A stretch of 64,000 bases of DNA. Origin: Akkermansiaceae bacterium. GTDB taxonomy: Bacteria; Verrucomicrobiota; Verrucomicrobiia; Verrucomicrobiales; Akkermansiaceae. The notes beneath the pieces are model-generated. The model did no database searches, was not told the origin of the DNA, and saw only the letters and a list, made by a program, of their open reading frames with translations. Location: contig JACKQB010000004.1 in NCBI GenBank assembly GCA_024233115.1, forward strand, positions 124,001 to 188,000, in the 5' to 3' direction. The translations under genes were made by a program, and so were the position numbers. This document shows, one piece after another, positions 17,939-25,393 of the stretch (the first letter of the stretch is position 1; the number at the start of each line of letters is the position of its first letter).

Positions 17939-18160
17939 GTGAAGATAGATGAAAACGGACAGATCACGATCCCCAAGGTTCTCCGGGAGAAATTCGGGTT
18001 CGTACCAGACTCCACACTCGTTGTGGAGACCACAAGGGAGGGCATCCTGATCAAACCCATGCCCTCCCACATGGAACAAGTCAGCCAGTGGTTCAAAGAC
18101 GAACATGGCAGTGAAATGGCCAGCCTCACCACCGATCAGATCATGAGATTGGTCCGCTAA
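17939..18160 (+). CDS. AbrB/SpoVT-type DNA-binding protein, orphan antitoxin-like
   Basis: A 73-residue swapped-hairpin AbrB protein: MKIDENGQITIPKVLREKFGF is the canonical beta-strand/helix opening, followed by DSTLVVETTREGILIKP. Such domains occur in transition-state regulators and in MazE/VapB-type antitoxins. No toxin gene is adjacent: the next gene is a small membrane protein on the other strand. The C-terminal half (HMEQVSQWFKDEHGSEMA) would be the partner-binding region of an antitoxin. A GTG at 17939 is my choice; a TTG at 17912 would add nine residues. A poor TTGAAA/TATCCT promoter-like pair just upstream would suit the GTG start and not the TTG. Confidence 0.75.
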   Translation: MKIDENGQITIPKVLREKFGFVPDSTLVVETTREGILIKPMPSHMEQVSQWFKDEHGSEMASLTTDQIMRLVR

Positions 18161-18182
18161 ACAATATTATAGGACACACAAA

Positions 18183-18371
18183 TCAAGAGCCTCTGGACAT
18201 ATCCGGAGGCTCTGTCTTTGATTCGCCCCCCTGCATTTCTTCACTTGCCCGGTCTTCGAACGATTTACCTGCAGTAGCTTTACGCAACTGGTTCAAATAC
18301 ACCATCCCGCCAATTACCAGTGCCAGGAGCAGGATGTAATGAATCAATCGCTTTCTCTCAGAAGGTTCCAT
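18183..18371 (-). CDS. Small single-pass membrane protein (62 aa)
   Basis: A short protein with a charged N-terminus (MEPSERKR), one hydrophobic helix (about residues 9-25) and a hydrophilic tail rich in Glu and Ser. It is not recognised. Support for its being a real gene comes from a decayed relative at 30125-30222 that keeps the membrane segment and the LNQLR motif. Its stop lies at the edge of a hairpin that may end this gene and the AbrB gene. It lies downstream of dinB on the same strand. Confidence 0.5.
   Translation of the reverse strand: MEPSERKRLIHYILLLALVIGGMVYLNQLRKATAGKSFEDRASEEMQGGESKTEPPDMSRGS
18186..18213. terminator. Bidirectional hairpin between convergent small genes
   Basis: AGAGCCTCTGGA and TCCGGAGGCTCT pair along 12 bp with one G-T wobble around a CATA loop, 26 bp after the AbrB stop. 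The following T content is modest (GTCTTTGATT), so it is a plausible but not strong intrinsic terminator. Confidence 0.6.
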
Positions 18372-18411
18372 GACTTGCTCAAGTTAGCTAAAACCAGTCA
18401 GTCATACCATC

Positions 18412-19449
18412 CTAAAACATCTCCATCTGCGGGTCGATTTTTTCGTCTGTTAGTCTGACTCCTATTCCGAAGAGGCGCACGGGTTTTCCTTGGCCCCGGC
18501 TCCAGGCTTCTTGCAACAGGGTGGTGTAGATGCTTGTGTCCAGGGCGGGGTGGGCGCGTTCGGCGGTGGTGCGGGTGAAGTCGGAGAACTTGAGTTTGAT
18601 GACCAGGGAGCGCACCGTACGGGTGCGGTACTTTGTATCCAGGGTCTCCTGGATGGACGACTGCATTTGTTGGAGGTTGGGGATGAGGGTTTGCACGTCG
18701 GAGATATCTTCGGCGAAGGTGGTTTCCTGGCTGATGGATTTGCGGCTGCGGCTAGGTTTCACACCACGACCATCTTCGCCCCGGCAGAGGTCGTAGAGGT
18801 CGATACCCCATTTACCGAATTTGCGTGAGAGGGTGAATTTATCAAATTGTTGCAGGTCGCCACAGGTTTGCACGTTGATGGCTTGCAGTTTTTCCTGCAT
18901 GCGTTTGCCGACACCCCAGAGTTTTTTGACCGGAAGTTTTTCCATAAATGCGGGAATGTCCCCGGTTTTGATTTCAAACTGGCCGTTGGGTTTGTTCCAG
19001 TCGCTGGCGATCTTCGCGAGCATTTTGTTAGGTGCAATTCCCGCCGATGCCGTGAGGCCTGTTTCCTCGTGGATCTCGGCGCGTATTTCCTTGGCAATGG
19101 CAGCCGCAGTGCTTTGCCAGTGGCTGACGTCGAGATAGGCTTCATCGAGAGATAGAGGCTCGATGAGTTCGGTGAATCTGCCGAAGATGGCCTTGATTTT
19201 GGCGGACTCAGACCGGTAGAGATCGAACCGGACTGGCAGCATGATGAGCTGCGGGCACAGCTGGGTGGCCTTGAATCCGGGCATGGCGGAGTGGACGCCG
19301 AACTTCCGGGCCTCGTAGTTGGCGGCGCAGATCACACCACGTCGGCTACCGCCGCCGACGGCGACAGGTTTGCCGCGCAGAGAGGGGTTCTCGCGCACCT
19401 CGATGGCCGCGTAAAAGCAGTCCATGTCGATATGGATGATTTTTTTCAG
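18412..19449 (-). CDS. dinB: DNA polymerase IV (Y-family)
   Basis: A translesion DNA polymerase. The protein carries SLDEAYLDV with the second and third catalytic acids, the TASAGIAPNKMLAKIASDWNKP block of the palm, and a complete little-finger domain ending in FGIGVRLTD. If translation began at the ATG at 19425 the first catalytic Asp would be lost; reading back in frame gives KKIIHIDMDCFYAA, the exact family N-terminus, to a CTG at 19449, with a stop codon seven codons further upstream and no ATG, GTG or TTG between. I therefore place the start at CTG 19449 (345 residues; E. coli DinB has 351). It is downstream of the phosphatase gene on the same strand (gap 52 bp). Confidence 0.93.
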   Translation of the reverse strand: MKKIIHIDMDCFYAAIEVRENPSLRGKPVAVGGGSRRGVICAANYEARKFGVHSAMPGFKATQLCPQLIMLPVRFDLYRSESAKIKAIFGRFTELIEPLSLDEAYLDVSHWQSTAAAIAKEIRAEIHEETGLTASAGIAPNKMLAKIASDWNKPNGQFEIKTGDIPAFMEKLPVKKLWGVGKRMQEKLQAINVQTCGDLQQFDKFTLSRKFGKWGIDLYDLCRGEDGRGVKPSRSRKSISQETTFAEDISDVQTLIPNLQQMQSSIQETLDTKYRTRTVRSLVIKLKFSDFTRTTAERAHPALDTSIYTTLLQEAWSRGQGKPVRLFGIGVRLTDEKIDPQMEMF

Positions 19450-19501
19450 TGTTTTGTTTTTTGAACCTCAAGTGTTAATGTTCTGTATAAAACCCGCTTC
19501 G

Positions 19502-20182
19502 CTAGATCTTGCCTTCCCGCACCCCGCCGGCGAAGTTGGTCTGCCAGTAGTTGCCAGTCTCGACGTGCAGGCATGTCAGGTATCCGCCGCGGCCTACGTC
19601 GGTATCGATGCAGACGGCGTGGCCAAGGTTGGCGGGAACATGGGATTTTTGGGCGGTATGGCCGCAGACCATGACCTTGCCGGACATATGGGGTCTGGGT
19701 GTGCCAAACTTCTTGTGGATCAGAGTAAAGGGCTGTTGCTGGTCGAGAGGAACGTCGTGCTCCAGGTTGGCGTGCACGAAGATGTGGGTATCGGTTTCCA
19801 GATAAGGGCGGCACTTGCGGAGAAACTCCCAGTGGCAATCCGGGATATCGTCGAAACCTCCAGGACCGTAGGACTCAAGCGTTTCAGGCCCCCCCCATAC
19901 CCGGAGCCAGTGATCGCGGTCGGTCAGATCCATTTCCGAGAGAAAAAACTTCTCCTCGTGATTGCCCGAGAGAAAGGTGATATTCCATTTCTGCTGATGC
20001 AGGTGGATAAGGAAATCGATCACACCTTTGCAATCAGGACCCCGGTCGATGTAGTCGCCCATAAAGATGATACGGTCGTCGGGTTGGGGGTCGATGACCT
20101 CCCAGAGTTGTTGAAGCGGGGCAAGGCAGCCGTGTATGTCTCCGATGGCAAGTGTTCTCATGTCGGGGAAAAGTGTAAGCAT
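19502..20182 (-). CDS. Serine/threonine protein phosphatase-like metallophosphoesterase
   Basis: A PPP-type calcineurin-like phosphoesterase of about 227 residues. The metal-binding motifs occur in order: GDIHG, GDYIDRG, GNHEE, and later VCGHT; these bind two metals and would dephosphorylate phosphoproteins or diadenosine polyphosphates (ApaH-like members share the fold). The frame extends further upstream to 20359, but that part overlaps the ROK gene and lacks family similarity. The real start is the ATG at 20182 or at 20161 (MRTLAIGDIHG). It lies between the ROK gene and dinB in a same-strand run with short gaps. Confidence 0.88.
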   Translation of the reverse strand: MLTLFPDMRTLAIGDIHGCLAPLQQLWEVIDPQPDDRIIFMGDYIDRGPDCKGVIDFLIHLHQQKWNITFLSGNHEEKFFLSEMDLTDRDHWLRVWGGPETLESYGPGGFDDIPDCHWEFLRKCRPYLETDTHIFVHANLEHDVPLDQQQPFTLIHKKFGTPRPHMSGKVMVCGHTAQKSHVPANLGHAVCIDTDVGRGGYLTCLHVETGNYWQTNFAGGVREGKI

Positions 20183-20247
20183 GGATCTTACTAACCGACA
20201 CGCATTTTTTGACCCTAACGGGAGCAGGCCAGTCAGTTTGCACCCGG

Positions 20248-21258
20248 CTACCCGGGCATAAGCTCGGCGGCTTTGCGGGCGCTCCCGTAGGCAGCGGCCC
20301 CATCGCCACCGATCGCCCACTCGATCAGGGTGGTTGGCGCGTGAGGTGGCAGCGGGCATCGTTGGTAGGGCAGCATGGCTCTCTCTGCGAAGCCCTTTCT
20401 CACTTCTTCAATAAACCAGTCACGGAATCCGGTTTCGGCCAGGCCACCACCGATGGTGATCAATCCCGGGTCAAGAATACTGGCGAGATCCCCGAGCCCG
20501 TGGCCTAATACATTGGCCTGTAGAGCAAAGATTTCGCGGGCGAGCTGGTCTCCTTCTTCAGCGTAGTCACGCACCTGGAAAGCCTTTTCCTCGATCGGAG
20601 CATCTGACTTCGCCAGTGGGTGCCCGCTGTATTGCGGTTGGGTGAGAGCGTTGGCGAGCTGTCGGCGCAATGCGATCAGTGACACCCATGCCTCCATACA
20701 GCCTTTGCGGCCACGGCCATCGACCGGCAGTTCGCCGTTTTCAAAACGCGGCACCGAGAGGTCGCCCACTTCCAGGGCGAGGCCGGTATTGCCTTCATAA
20801 AGTAATCCGCCGGGCATCACCATACCACCGCCCAGACCAGTGCCGGGAGCCACGTAGAGCAACCCGCCCTGATGGTCCCGACGATACATCCACTCGCCAA
20901 AAGCGGCGGCGTTACAGTCGTTGGTCATAATCACCGGTTTACCGACCGCTTTGGAAAACTCTCCCTGGATATCCGTGCCCACCCAGTCATCACCGAGATT
21001 GGCTTTCCCCCAGACCACGCCATTCGAACAGGGCGCCGGCACGTCCAGCCCGACGGCGGCAATGTCATCGGTGGTAATCCCCGCTTGCTGTGCGAGTTCA
21101 GACATCGCTTCGCGCAATTGGCCGAAAGTCCGGCGATATCCCTCTTTTACGAAACTACGTACCTCGATGAGTTCACCAACAAGCTCGCCAGTAGTGTCAA
21201 CAAGCATGCATTTAATCGTAGTTCCTCCGATGTCGAGTCCGGCAAAATAGTTTTTCAT
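20248..21258 (-). CDS. ROK-family sugar kinase
   Basis: A 336-residue ROK (repressor, ORF, kinase) protein without the DNA-binding domain of the repressors, so most likely a glucokinase-type sugar kinase. The phosphate-binding opening FAGLDIGGTTIK (5-16), the catalytic region VIMTNDCNAAAFGEW with the catalytic Asp, and the GTGLGGGMV loop are intact. The ROK zinc motif (CXCGXXGCXE) is degenerate here: GRGRKGCMEAW keeps only the last Cys and Glu, so zinc is probably not bound in the usual way. It is the first gene of a minus-strand run with the phosphatase and dinB. Substrate unknown; glucose or another hexose is likely. Confidence 0.88.
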   Translation of the reverse strand: MKNYFAGLDIGGTTIKCMLVDTTGELVGELIEVRSFVKEGYRRTFGQLREAMSELAQQAGITTDDIAAVGLDVPAPCSNGVVWGKANLGDDWVGTDIQGEFSKAVGKPVIMTNDCNAAAFGEWMYRRDHQGGLLYVAPGTGLGGGMVMPGGLLYEGNTGLALEVGDLSVPRFENGELPVDGRGRKGCMEAWVSLIALRRQLANALTQPQYSGHPLAKSDAPIEEKAFQVRDYAEEGDQLAREIFALQANVLGHGLGDLASILDPGLITIGGGLAETGFRDWFIEEVRKGFAERAMLPYQRCPLPPHAPTTLIEWAIGGDGAAAYGSARKAAELMPG

Positions 21259-21673
21259 GTGGAGTATTTATACGAGCTGCGTTTATTGAGCGCAACTTTA
21301 CAGTTGGCCATCGACATTGGAAACAACGGCTTACCCCCACTCACCATTTCCGACCACGCATGTTTTTTGAATTTCGTTTTACATCACCTCCTTGAGTCGA
21401 CTCAGAACGCACAGCTGCATCAGTATGCCCTGGAATCAGGGCGCATTTTCATACTGGAAAACCTCGTAATTTCGCTGCCGGAAAGTCGACAACATTTCAC
21501 GCGCTGCCACTTCCTGTAACTGTTGGTTCAGCCGGCCCCCCTCCAGCAAGGCGTGCTTCAATATCTGGCCGGCTTGGTTTCTTGGTTTCCGTTGATAGAA
21601 TTTTATCTTGTCATGCGAGCCGATACTATGCTTTGATCTCCGATGCTTTAATGATGTACAACTCCTCCTAGCC
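21259..21673. other. 415-bp intergenic region, no supported gene
   Basis: This divergent gap separates the ROK gene from the PEP-CTERM gene and must hold promoters for both. I see no convincing coding frame: candidate frames on either strand are shadows or start inside neighbouring genes. An AT-richer stretch at 21590-21660 precedes the PEP-CTERM start, but I could not pick a good pair of promoter hexamers. No hairpin with a T run is visible. Confidence 0.5.
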
Positions 21674-22594
21674 ATGAAATACAACCACATTCCAGAACAC
21701 CGTCTTGCCACGGGCATACTGCTTGCTGTCGTAGTTTTCTGCTTTTCATCGATCACCAGCTACAGCGCCGAAGTTACAATCAGTCTAAGAATCGAACTCG
21801 ACAGCTCTCTCATAGAAGATAACAACGGTAGTGTGTTTCTGGACCCATTTCATCCTGAAACCGGTGCTACCCAGTTTACCAGTGACGAGGCATCCGGAGG
21901 GTTTAGTGCCAACGCCCTATCCACCCGTCTCTACGCCGAAGCTCGCTATGAATCTGGGTTTCTGTCAAATCCTGATGCCTCGGTTAATCTTAACATAAGG
22001 GACATTGTCACGGTCGGGCATGGACTGGAAGCCGGAAACATGGGTATAATGAGATTCAGCTATCAAGTCACAGGTGACCTGAAAAACGACGTCAGCACTC
22101 CCCCACTCAATGCCTACGGGTTATCCGAATGGAGCTTACGAACGCGTCTGACATCAGGAGGTTTTGACCAAACAAGGGGTGGCAGTCTACGCACCGACAC
22201 AGGGGCAACCGGTGATGCCATCCCCGCCAATACCGGACTCACGCTCACCTACGACCTCCCGATCACCTTTGGCGCGCAGTTTGAATTCCACAGGGAATTT
22301 ACAACCCATGCCATGATCGACAGCCAGAGTGAAGACCTCGGCGACGCATCATGGAGAATTGCCGCTAACCTGCAGTATTCTTTCAACTACATGGGAGCTG
22401 AATTCCTCGTTTCCGATGGTTCCGGGGGATACACACCTTTGGACAACGGGGACATTTCCATCACCTCCGCATCTGGCTCTGATTACCGATTTGCAGGTAA
22501 TGCGCCAGCTCAAGTCCCCGAACCATCCGCTGGTATCATGTTGATCATTGCGGGAACCTTGATGCTTGGACGAAAACGGAAAGGTTCACGGTAA
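21674..22594 (+). CDS. PEP-CTERM sorting-domain protein
   Basis: A 306-residue secreted protein. The signal peptide (ATGILLAVVVFCFSSITSYSA) is followed by a beta-rich, Gly/Ser/Thr-rich body. The C-terminus is VPEPSAGIMLIIAGTLMLG followed by RKRK: a PEP motif, a hydrophobic helix and a basic tail, the signal cut by an exosortase/EpsH-type enzyme during export of extracellular-matrix proteins. No exosortase gene is in the window. I use the ATG at 21674 because the extension upstream to 21608 would bury the signal peptide. The body is not recognised. Confidence 0.85.
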   Translation: MKYNHIPEHRLATGILLAVVVFCFSSITSYSAEVTISLRIELDSSLIEDNNGSVFLDPFHPETGATQFTSDEASGGFSANALSTRLYAEARYESGFLSNPDASVNLNIRDIVTVGHGLEAGNMGIMRFSYQVTGDLKNDVSTPPLNAYGLSEWSLRTRLTSGGFDQTRGGSLRTDTGATGDAIPANTGLTLTYDLPITFGAQFEFHREFTTHAMIDSQSEDLGDASWRIAANLQYSFNYMGAEFLVSDGSGGYTPLDNGDISITSASGSDYRFAGNAPAQVPEPSAGIMLIIAGTLMLGRKRKGSR

Positions 22595-22658
22595 ATTTGT
22601 GTTCCGCATAGTGTTCATACAATAAACAGAGGCCGTCGCCGCTGATCATCGTGCGAGC

Positions 22659-23372
22659 TTAGTGCGCGCCCTTCAACAGGGCGTCAAAATACTGGGGCAT
22701 GTTGCTTTCGAAAGTCATCCAATCATCGGTATAGGGATGTTTAATCGTTAGCGAGCCTGCGTGGAGCATCAGACGCTTAGTTCCCTTTTCACCCTTGCCG
22801 TATTTTTTATCACCCACCACCGGGCACCCGCAATCGGCAAGCTGCACCCTGATCTGGTGTTTTTTTCCTGACATCAAATCAATTTTTAGAAGACTGTACC
22901 CCTTGGTTTTCCTGACCACTTGATAAGCGGTTTTTGCCAGCTTGCCATCGTCAGCAGACTTTACGGAAACCATTTTATGCACGCCGTTTTCCGCCAAGTG
23001 GGAGGCAAGCACGCCCTTTTCCTCCGGAGGACGACCGCGCACCACGGCATGATAGGTTTTCTGGAAACCCTCCCATTCCTTCTGTAGCCTGCTTTTCATG
23101 TCGACAGACTTGGCAAACACTAACAGCCCCGATGTCTCGCGGTCGAGACGATGCACGACAAACACCCGGCTCCGCGATTTGGCCTGCCCTTTGCGCACGT
23201 ATTCCATCAGATAGGCATAAGCCGTCCGGTCCCGCTCGCGGTCAGTGCTTACCGTCAACAGTCCGCTTGGCTTATCGACCACCAGGATGTCGTGATCCTC
23301 GTAGATAATGGGCAGACTGCTGGGATGAAACCTTTTCGGGGTGGGCTTAAATGGTTTTGCTGGTTTGGGCAT
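22659..23372 (-). CDS. RluA-family pseudouridine synthase
   Basis: A 237-residue RNA pseudouridine synthase. It has DILVVDKPSGLLTVS, the catalytic motif HRLDRETSGLLVFAKS (the Asp attacks the uridine ring), and C-terminal GKKHQIRVQLADCGCPVVGD and LMLHAGSLTIKHP, all standard for RluA-type enzymes. There is no S4 domain, which places it in the RluA/RluE-like stand-alone class; the target position in rRNA or tRNA is unknown. The ATG at 23372 (MPKPAKPFKP) gives a basic leader; an ATG at 23399 would add nine residues. It is convergent with the PEP-CTERM gene (gap 64 bp). Confidence 0.9.
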   Translation of the reverse strand: MPKPAKPFKPTPKRFHPSSLPIIYEDHDILVVDKPSGLLTVSTDRERDRTAYAYLMEYVRKGQAKSRSRVFVVHRLDRETSGLLVFAKSVDMKSRLQKEWEGFQKTYHAVVRGRPPEEKGVLASHLAENGVHKMVSVKSADDGKLAKTAYQVVRKTKGYSLLKIDLMSGKKHQIRVQLADCGCPVVGDKKYGKGEKGTKRLMLHAGSLTIKHPYTDDWMTFESNMPQYFDALLKGAH

Positions 23373-23537
23373 CGAATTTTGAATGCAAATGTTAGGCAAC
23401 TATCGCCAGCAATGAATGAACACTTCCAGCATCCGTCGGGCGGTGATTGTGACCCATTCTAGCCCATGCCGCGCGAACTGCGAGCCAAATAGAGGCTGTA
23501 TACTCACTTAAGGGATTGCGCGTCCCGCTTTGCCCCT

Positions 23538-25247
23538 CTACTTGTGTATCATCTCCATCGCCGCCCTGCTATTCCTGAGATGTTCCTTGTTTCCAGGTTC
23601 TAACTCAGCGGCCCTTTGGAAGGCCTCAGCACTCGCTTGCCAGCGTTTGCCATAAAAGCGTGCTGCACCCAGATTGGACCAGACCTTGGGTGAGTCTGGC
23701 TCAACACAGCTCCACTGGAGGTATACCTGTTCGGCGGCAAGGTAGTTTTTCCGCTCTATCCAGATACTTCCAAGACCACTCATTGCCCGTATATTTCCGG
23801 GCGAAACCTCAAGTTGCTTGAGGTAGGCTGACAGTGCCTCATCATCCCGCCCAAGTGCCTGGTAGCTGACACCAAGATTGACGTAGGCGGCTTGGTGATC
23901 CGGCCGGATCGTAATAGCCTTCTCGAAACAGCTTATGGCCTCATCGATACGACCCGCTTCATGGAGTGCCGTCCCCGCCATATCGTAGGCAGCGTAGTTA
24001 TCCGGCACCACATCTACAGCATGCTGTGCCAGGCTCAGTGTGTTTCGCCAGACACGGCACTGATGATAGGACTGGAATGCCATGATGCCGAGTAACGCTA
24101 TGGCTGAAACGCTTGCGATCCAGCGCTGTTCCCGTCTCGACATCTGAAGTGTGTCGAGGACATCAGACGTTCCCCACACAACGATGATGAAAATCCCAAT
24201 CGAAGACAAATAGAGGTATCGATCAGGAAGAAAAGATTCCCCCACTGGGACGAGACCAATCGTCGGCGCCAGTGCCACAAGAAACCAGAGCCACCCTGTC
24301 AGGACATATCGATATCCACGATGGGCCGCCCACAACGAGAACCCGCTGACCGCACCAACCACTACTGCTGTTGTGATGAGTTTCAATGTGGATACCCGGT
24401 CGGGATAGGGATAGAAGTAGGCGAGATCCACCGGATAGAAAACCTTGCCAAGATAAAGCGCATAGTTATGCATCGCCATGGCGGCCTTTTCCACTGGACC
24501 GAGCAGGCTTCCCGTCGCTGCATTGCCACTCTCAGACTGGAAATAGAGGGCAAGCAAACCACCCACCACCGAGAGAGCTAAAAGGGGGATTTTCTCGATA
24601 GCCAGATTTCTTATTCTGCACCACTGCCACCGCCAACGGTCAAGAGGCCAGTAGTCGAACACAAGCAGGAGGACTGGAATTACCACGGCCACAGGTTTCG
24701 CCAGAATGGCCAGAAGCACAGGACCACAGACCATGGCATAGTTGATCCGCGTCGGCACCCGGGTATATCGGCAGTAGGCAATCAAGGCGGCGAAAACAAA
24801 ACAAGCGGCCATTGTATCCTTCCGCTGGGATATCCATGCGATGGATTCGACGTTTGCGGGATGCAGCGCAAACAGGGCGGCGACCACGGCACTCGGCCAG
24901 AGCCTGCCCGCCAGCGAGCGCAGCGCGAGAAAGAGCAGTATGGAGGCCAACGCGTGCCAGGCAACATTAGCGAGGTGATGGAATCCCGCATCCAGCCCGA
25001 ACCAGCTCACATCGGCCATATGCGAGATCGTGGTAACTGGATGATAGAGGTTGATTTCGGCACGGGTGAATGCGTGCACCAAGCCGTCGATGGTTAATCC
25101 ACGCATGACCACTGTATTCTCTGTCAGGGTAAGCGGGTCATCGTAACGAACAAACTCGAAGGTCGCCGTCTGCGCGTAAACGATAGCGACGGCACACGCC
25201 AGGGCGATGCAAACGATCGAACTCCGGTACGTATTTTTTCTACTCAC
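23538..25247 (-). CDS. TMTC-like polytopic membrane protein with C-terminal TPR repeats
   Basis: About 569 residues. The first two thirds hold 10-11 membrane helices with motifs shared with TMTC/Pmt-related GT-C proteins: FVRYDDPLTLTENTVV near the start, then HHLANVAWHALASI, FALHPANVESIAWISQRKDT and KPVAVVIPVLLLVFDYWPLD. The last third is a set of tetratricopeptide repeats (AISCFEKAITIRPDHQAAY and similar). In eukaryotes TMTC proteins transfer O-mannose; in bacteria they are annotated only as TPR proteins, so transfer of sugar to exported proteins is an inference. A GTG at 25247 is the likely start; an ATG at 25349 would add 34 residues with no membrane-protein character. It follows the DUF4412-SUMF1 gene on the same strand. 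Confidence 0.8.
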   Translation of the reverse strand: MSRKNTYRSSIVCIALACAVAIVYAQTATFEFVRYDDPLTLTENTVVMRGLTIDGLVHAFTRAEINLYHPVTTISHMADVSWFGLDAGFHHLANVAWHALASILLFLALRSLAGRLWPSAVVAALFALHPANVESIAWISQRKDTMAACFVFAALIAYCRYTRVPTRINYAMVCGPVLLAILAKPVAVVIPVLLLVFDYWPLDRWRWQWCRIRNLAIEKIPLLALSVVGGLLALYFQSESGNAATGSLLGPVEKAAMAMHNYALYLGKVFYPVDLAYFYPYPDRVSTLKLITTAVVVGAVSGFSLWAAHRGYRYVLTGWLWFLVALAPTIGLVPVGESFLPDRYLYLSSIGIFIIVVWGTSDVLDTLQMSRREQRWIASVSAIALLGIMAFQSYHQCRVWRNTLSLAQHAVDVVPDNYAAYDMAGTALHEAGRIDEAISCFEKAITIRPDHQAAYVNLGVSYQALGRDDEALSAYLKQLEVSPGNIRAMSGLGSIWIERKNYLAAEQVYLQWSCVEPDSPKVWSNLGAARFYGKRWQASAEAFQRAAELEPGNKEHLRNSRAAMEMIHK

Positions 25248-25393
25248 AAGGCACCGAGTCTGGGAAATCTTGCGAGAAAAGTAAAGCCGTGCATGGGTGG
25301 ATATGCTTTTATCAGGAGCTTCAAGCAGGCAAGACCTGCTGTTCGGCAAATCTACCTAACATTACACCAGCCGCCCCTATGAAGAACCGCCAA

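Noticed and set aside
19424..20194. A 256-codon open frame on the plus strand
   Set aside because: Antisense to the phosphatase gene, which has all metallophosphoesterase motifs.
20872..21519. A plus-strand frame that continues into the 21259-21673 gap
   Set aside because: Most of it is antisense to the ROK gene; the part in the gap has no start or family feature of its own.
21436..21756. A minus-strand frame of 106 codons upstream of the PEP-CTERM gene
   Set aside because: It overlaps the signal-peptide region of the PEP-CTERM gene, has no family similarity and would leave no promoter for that gene.
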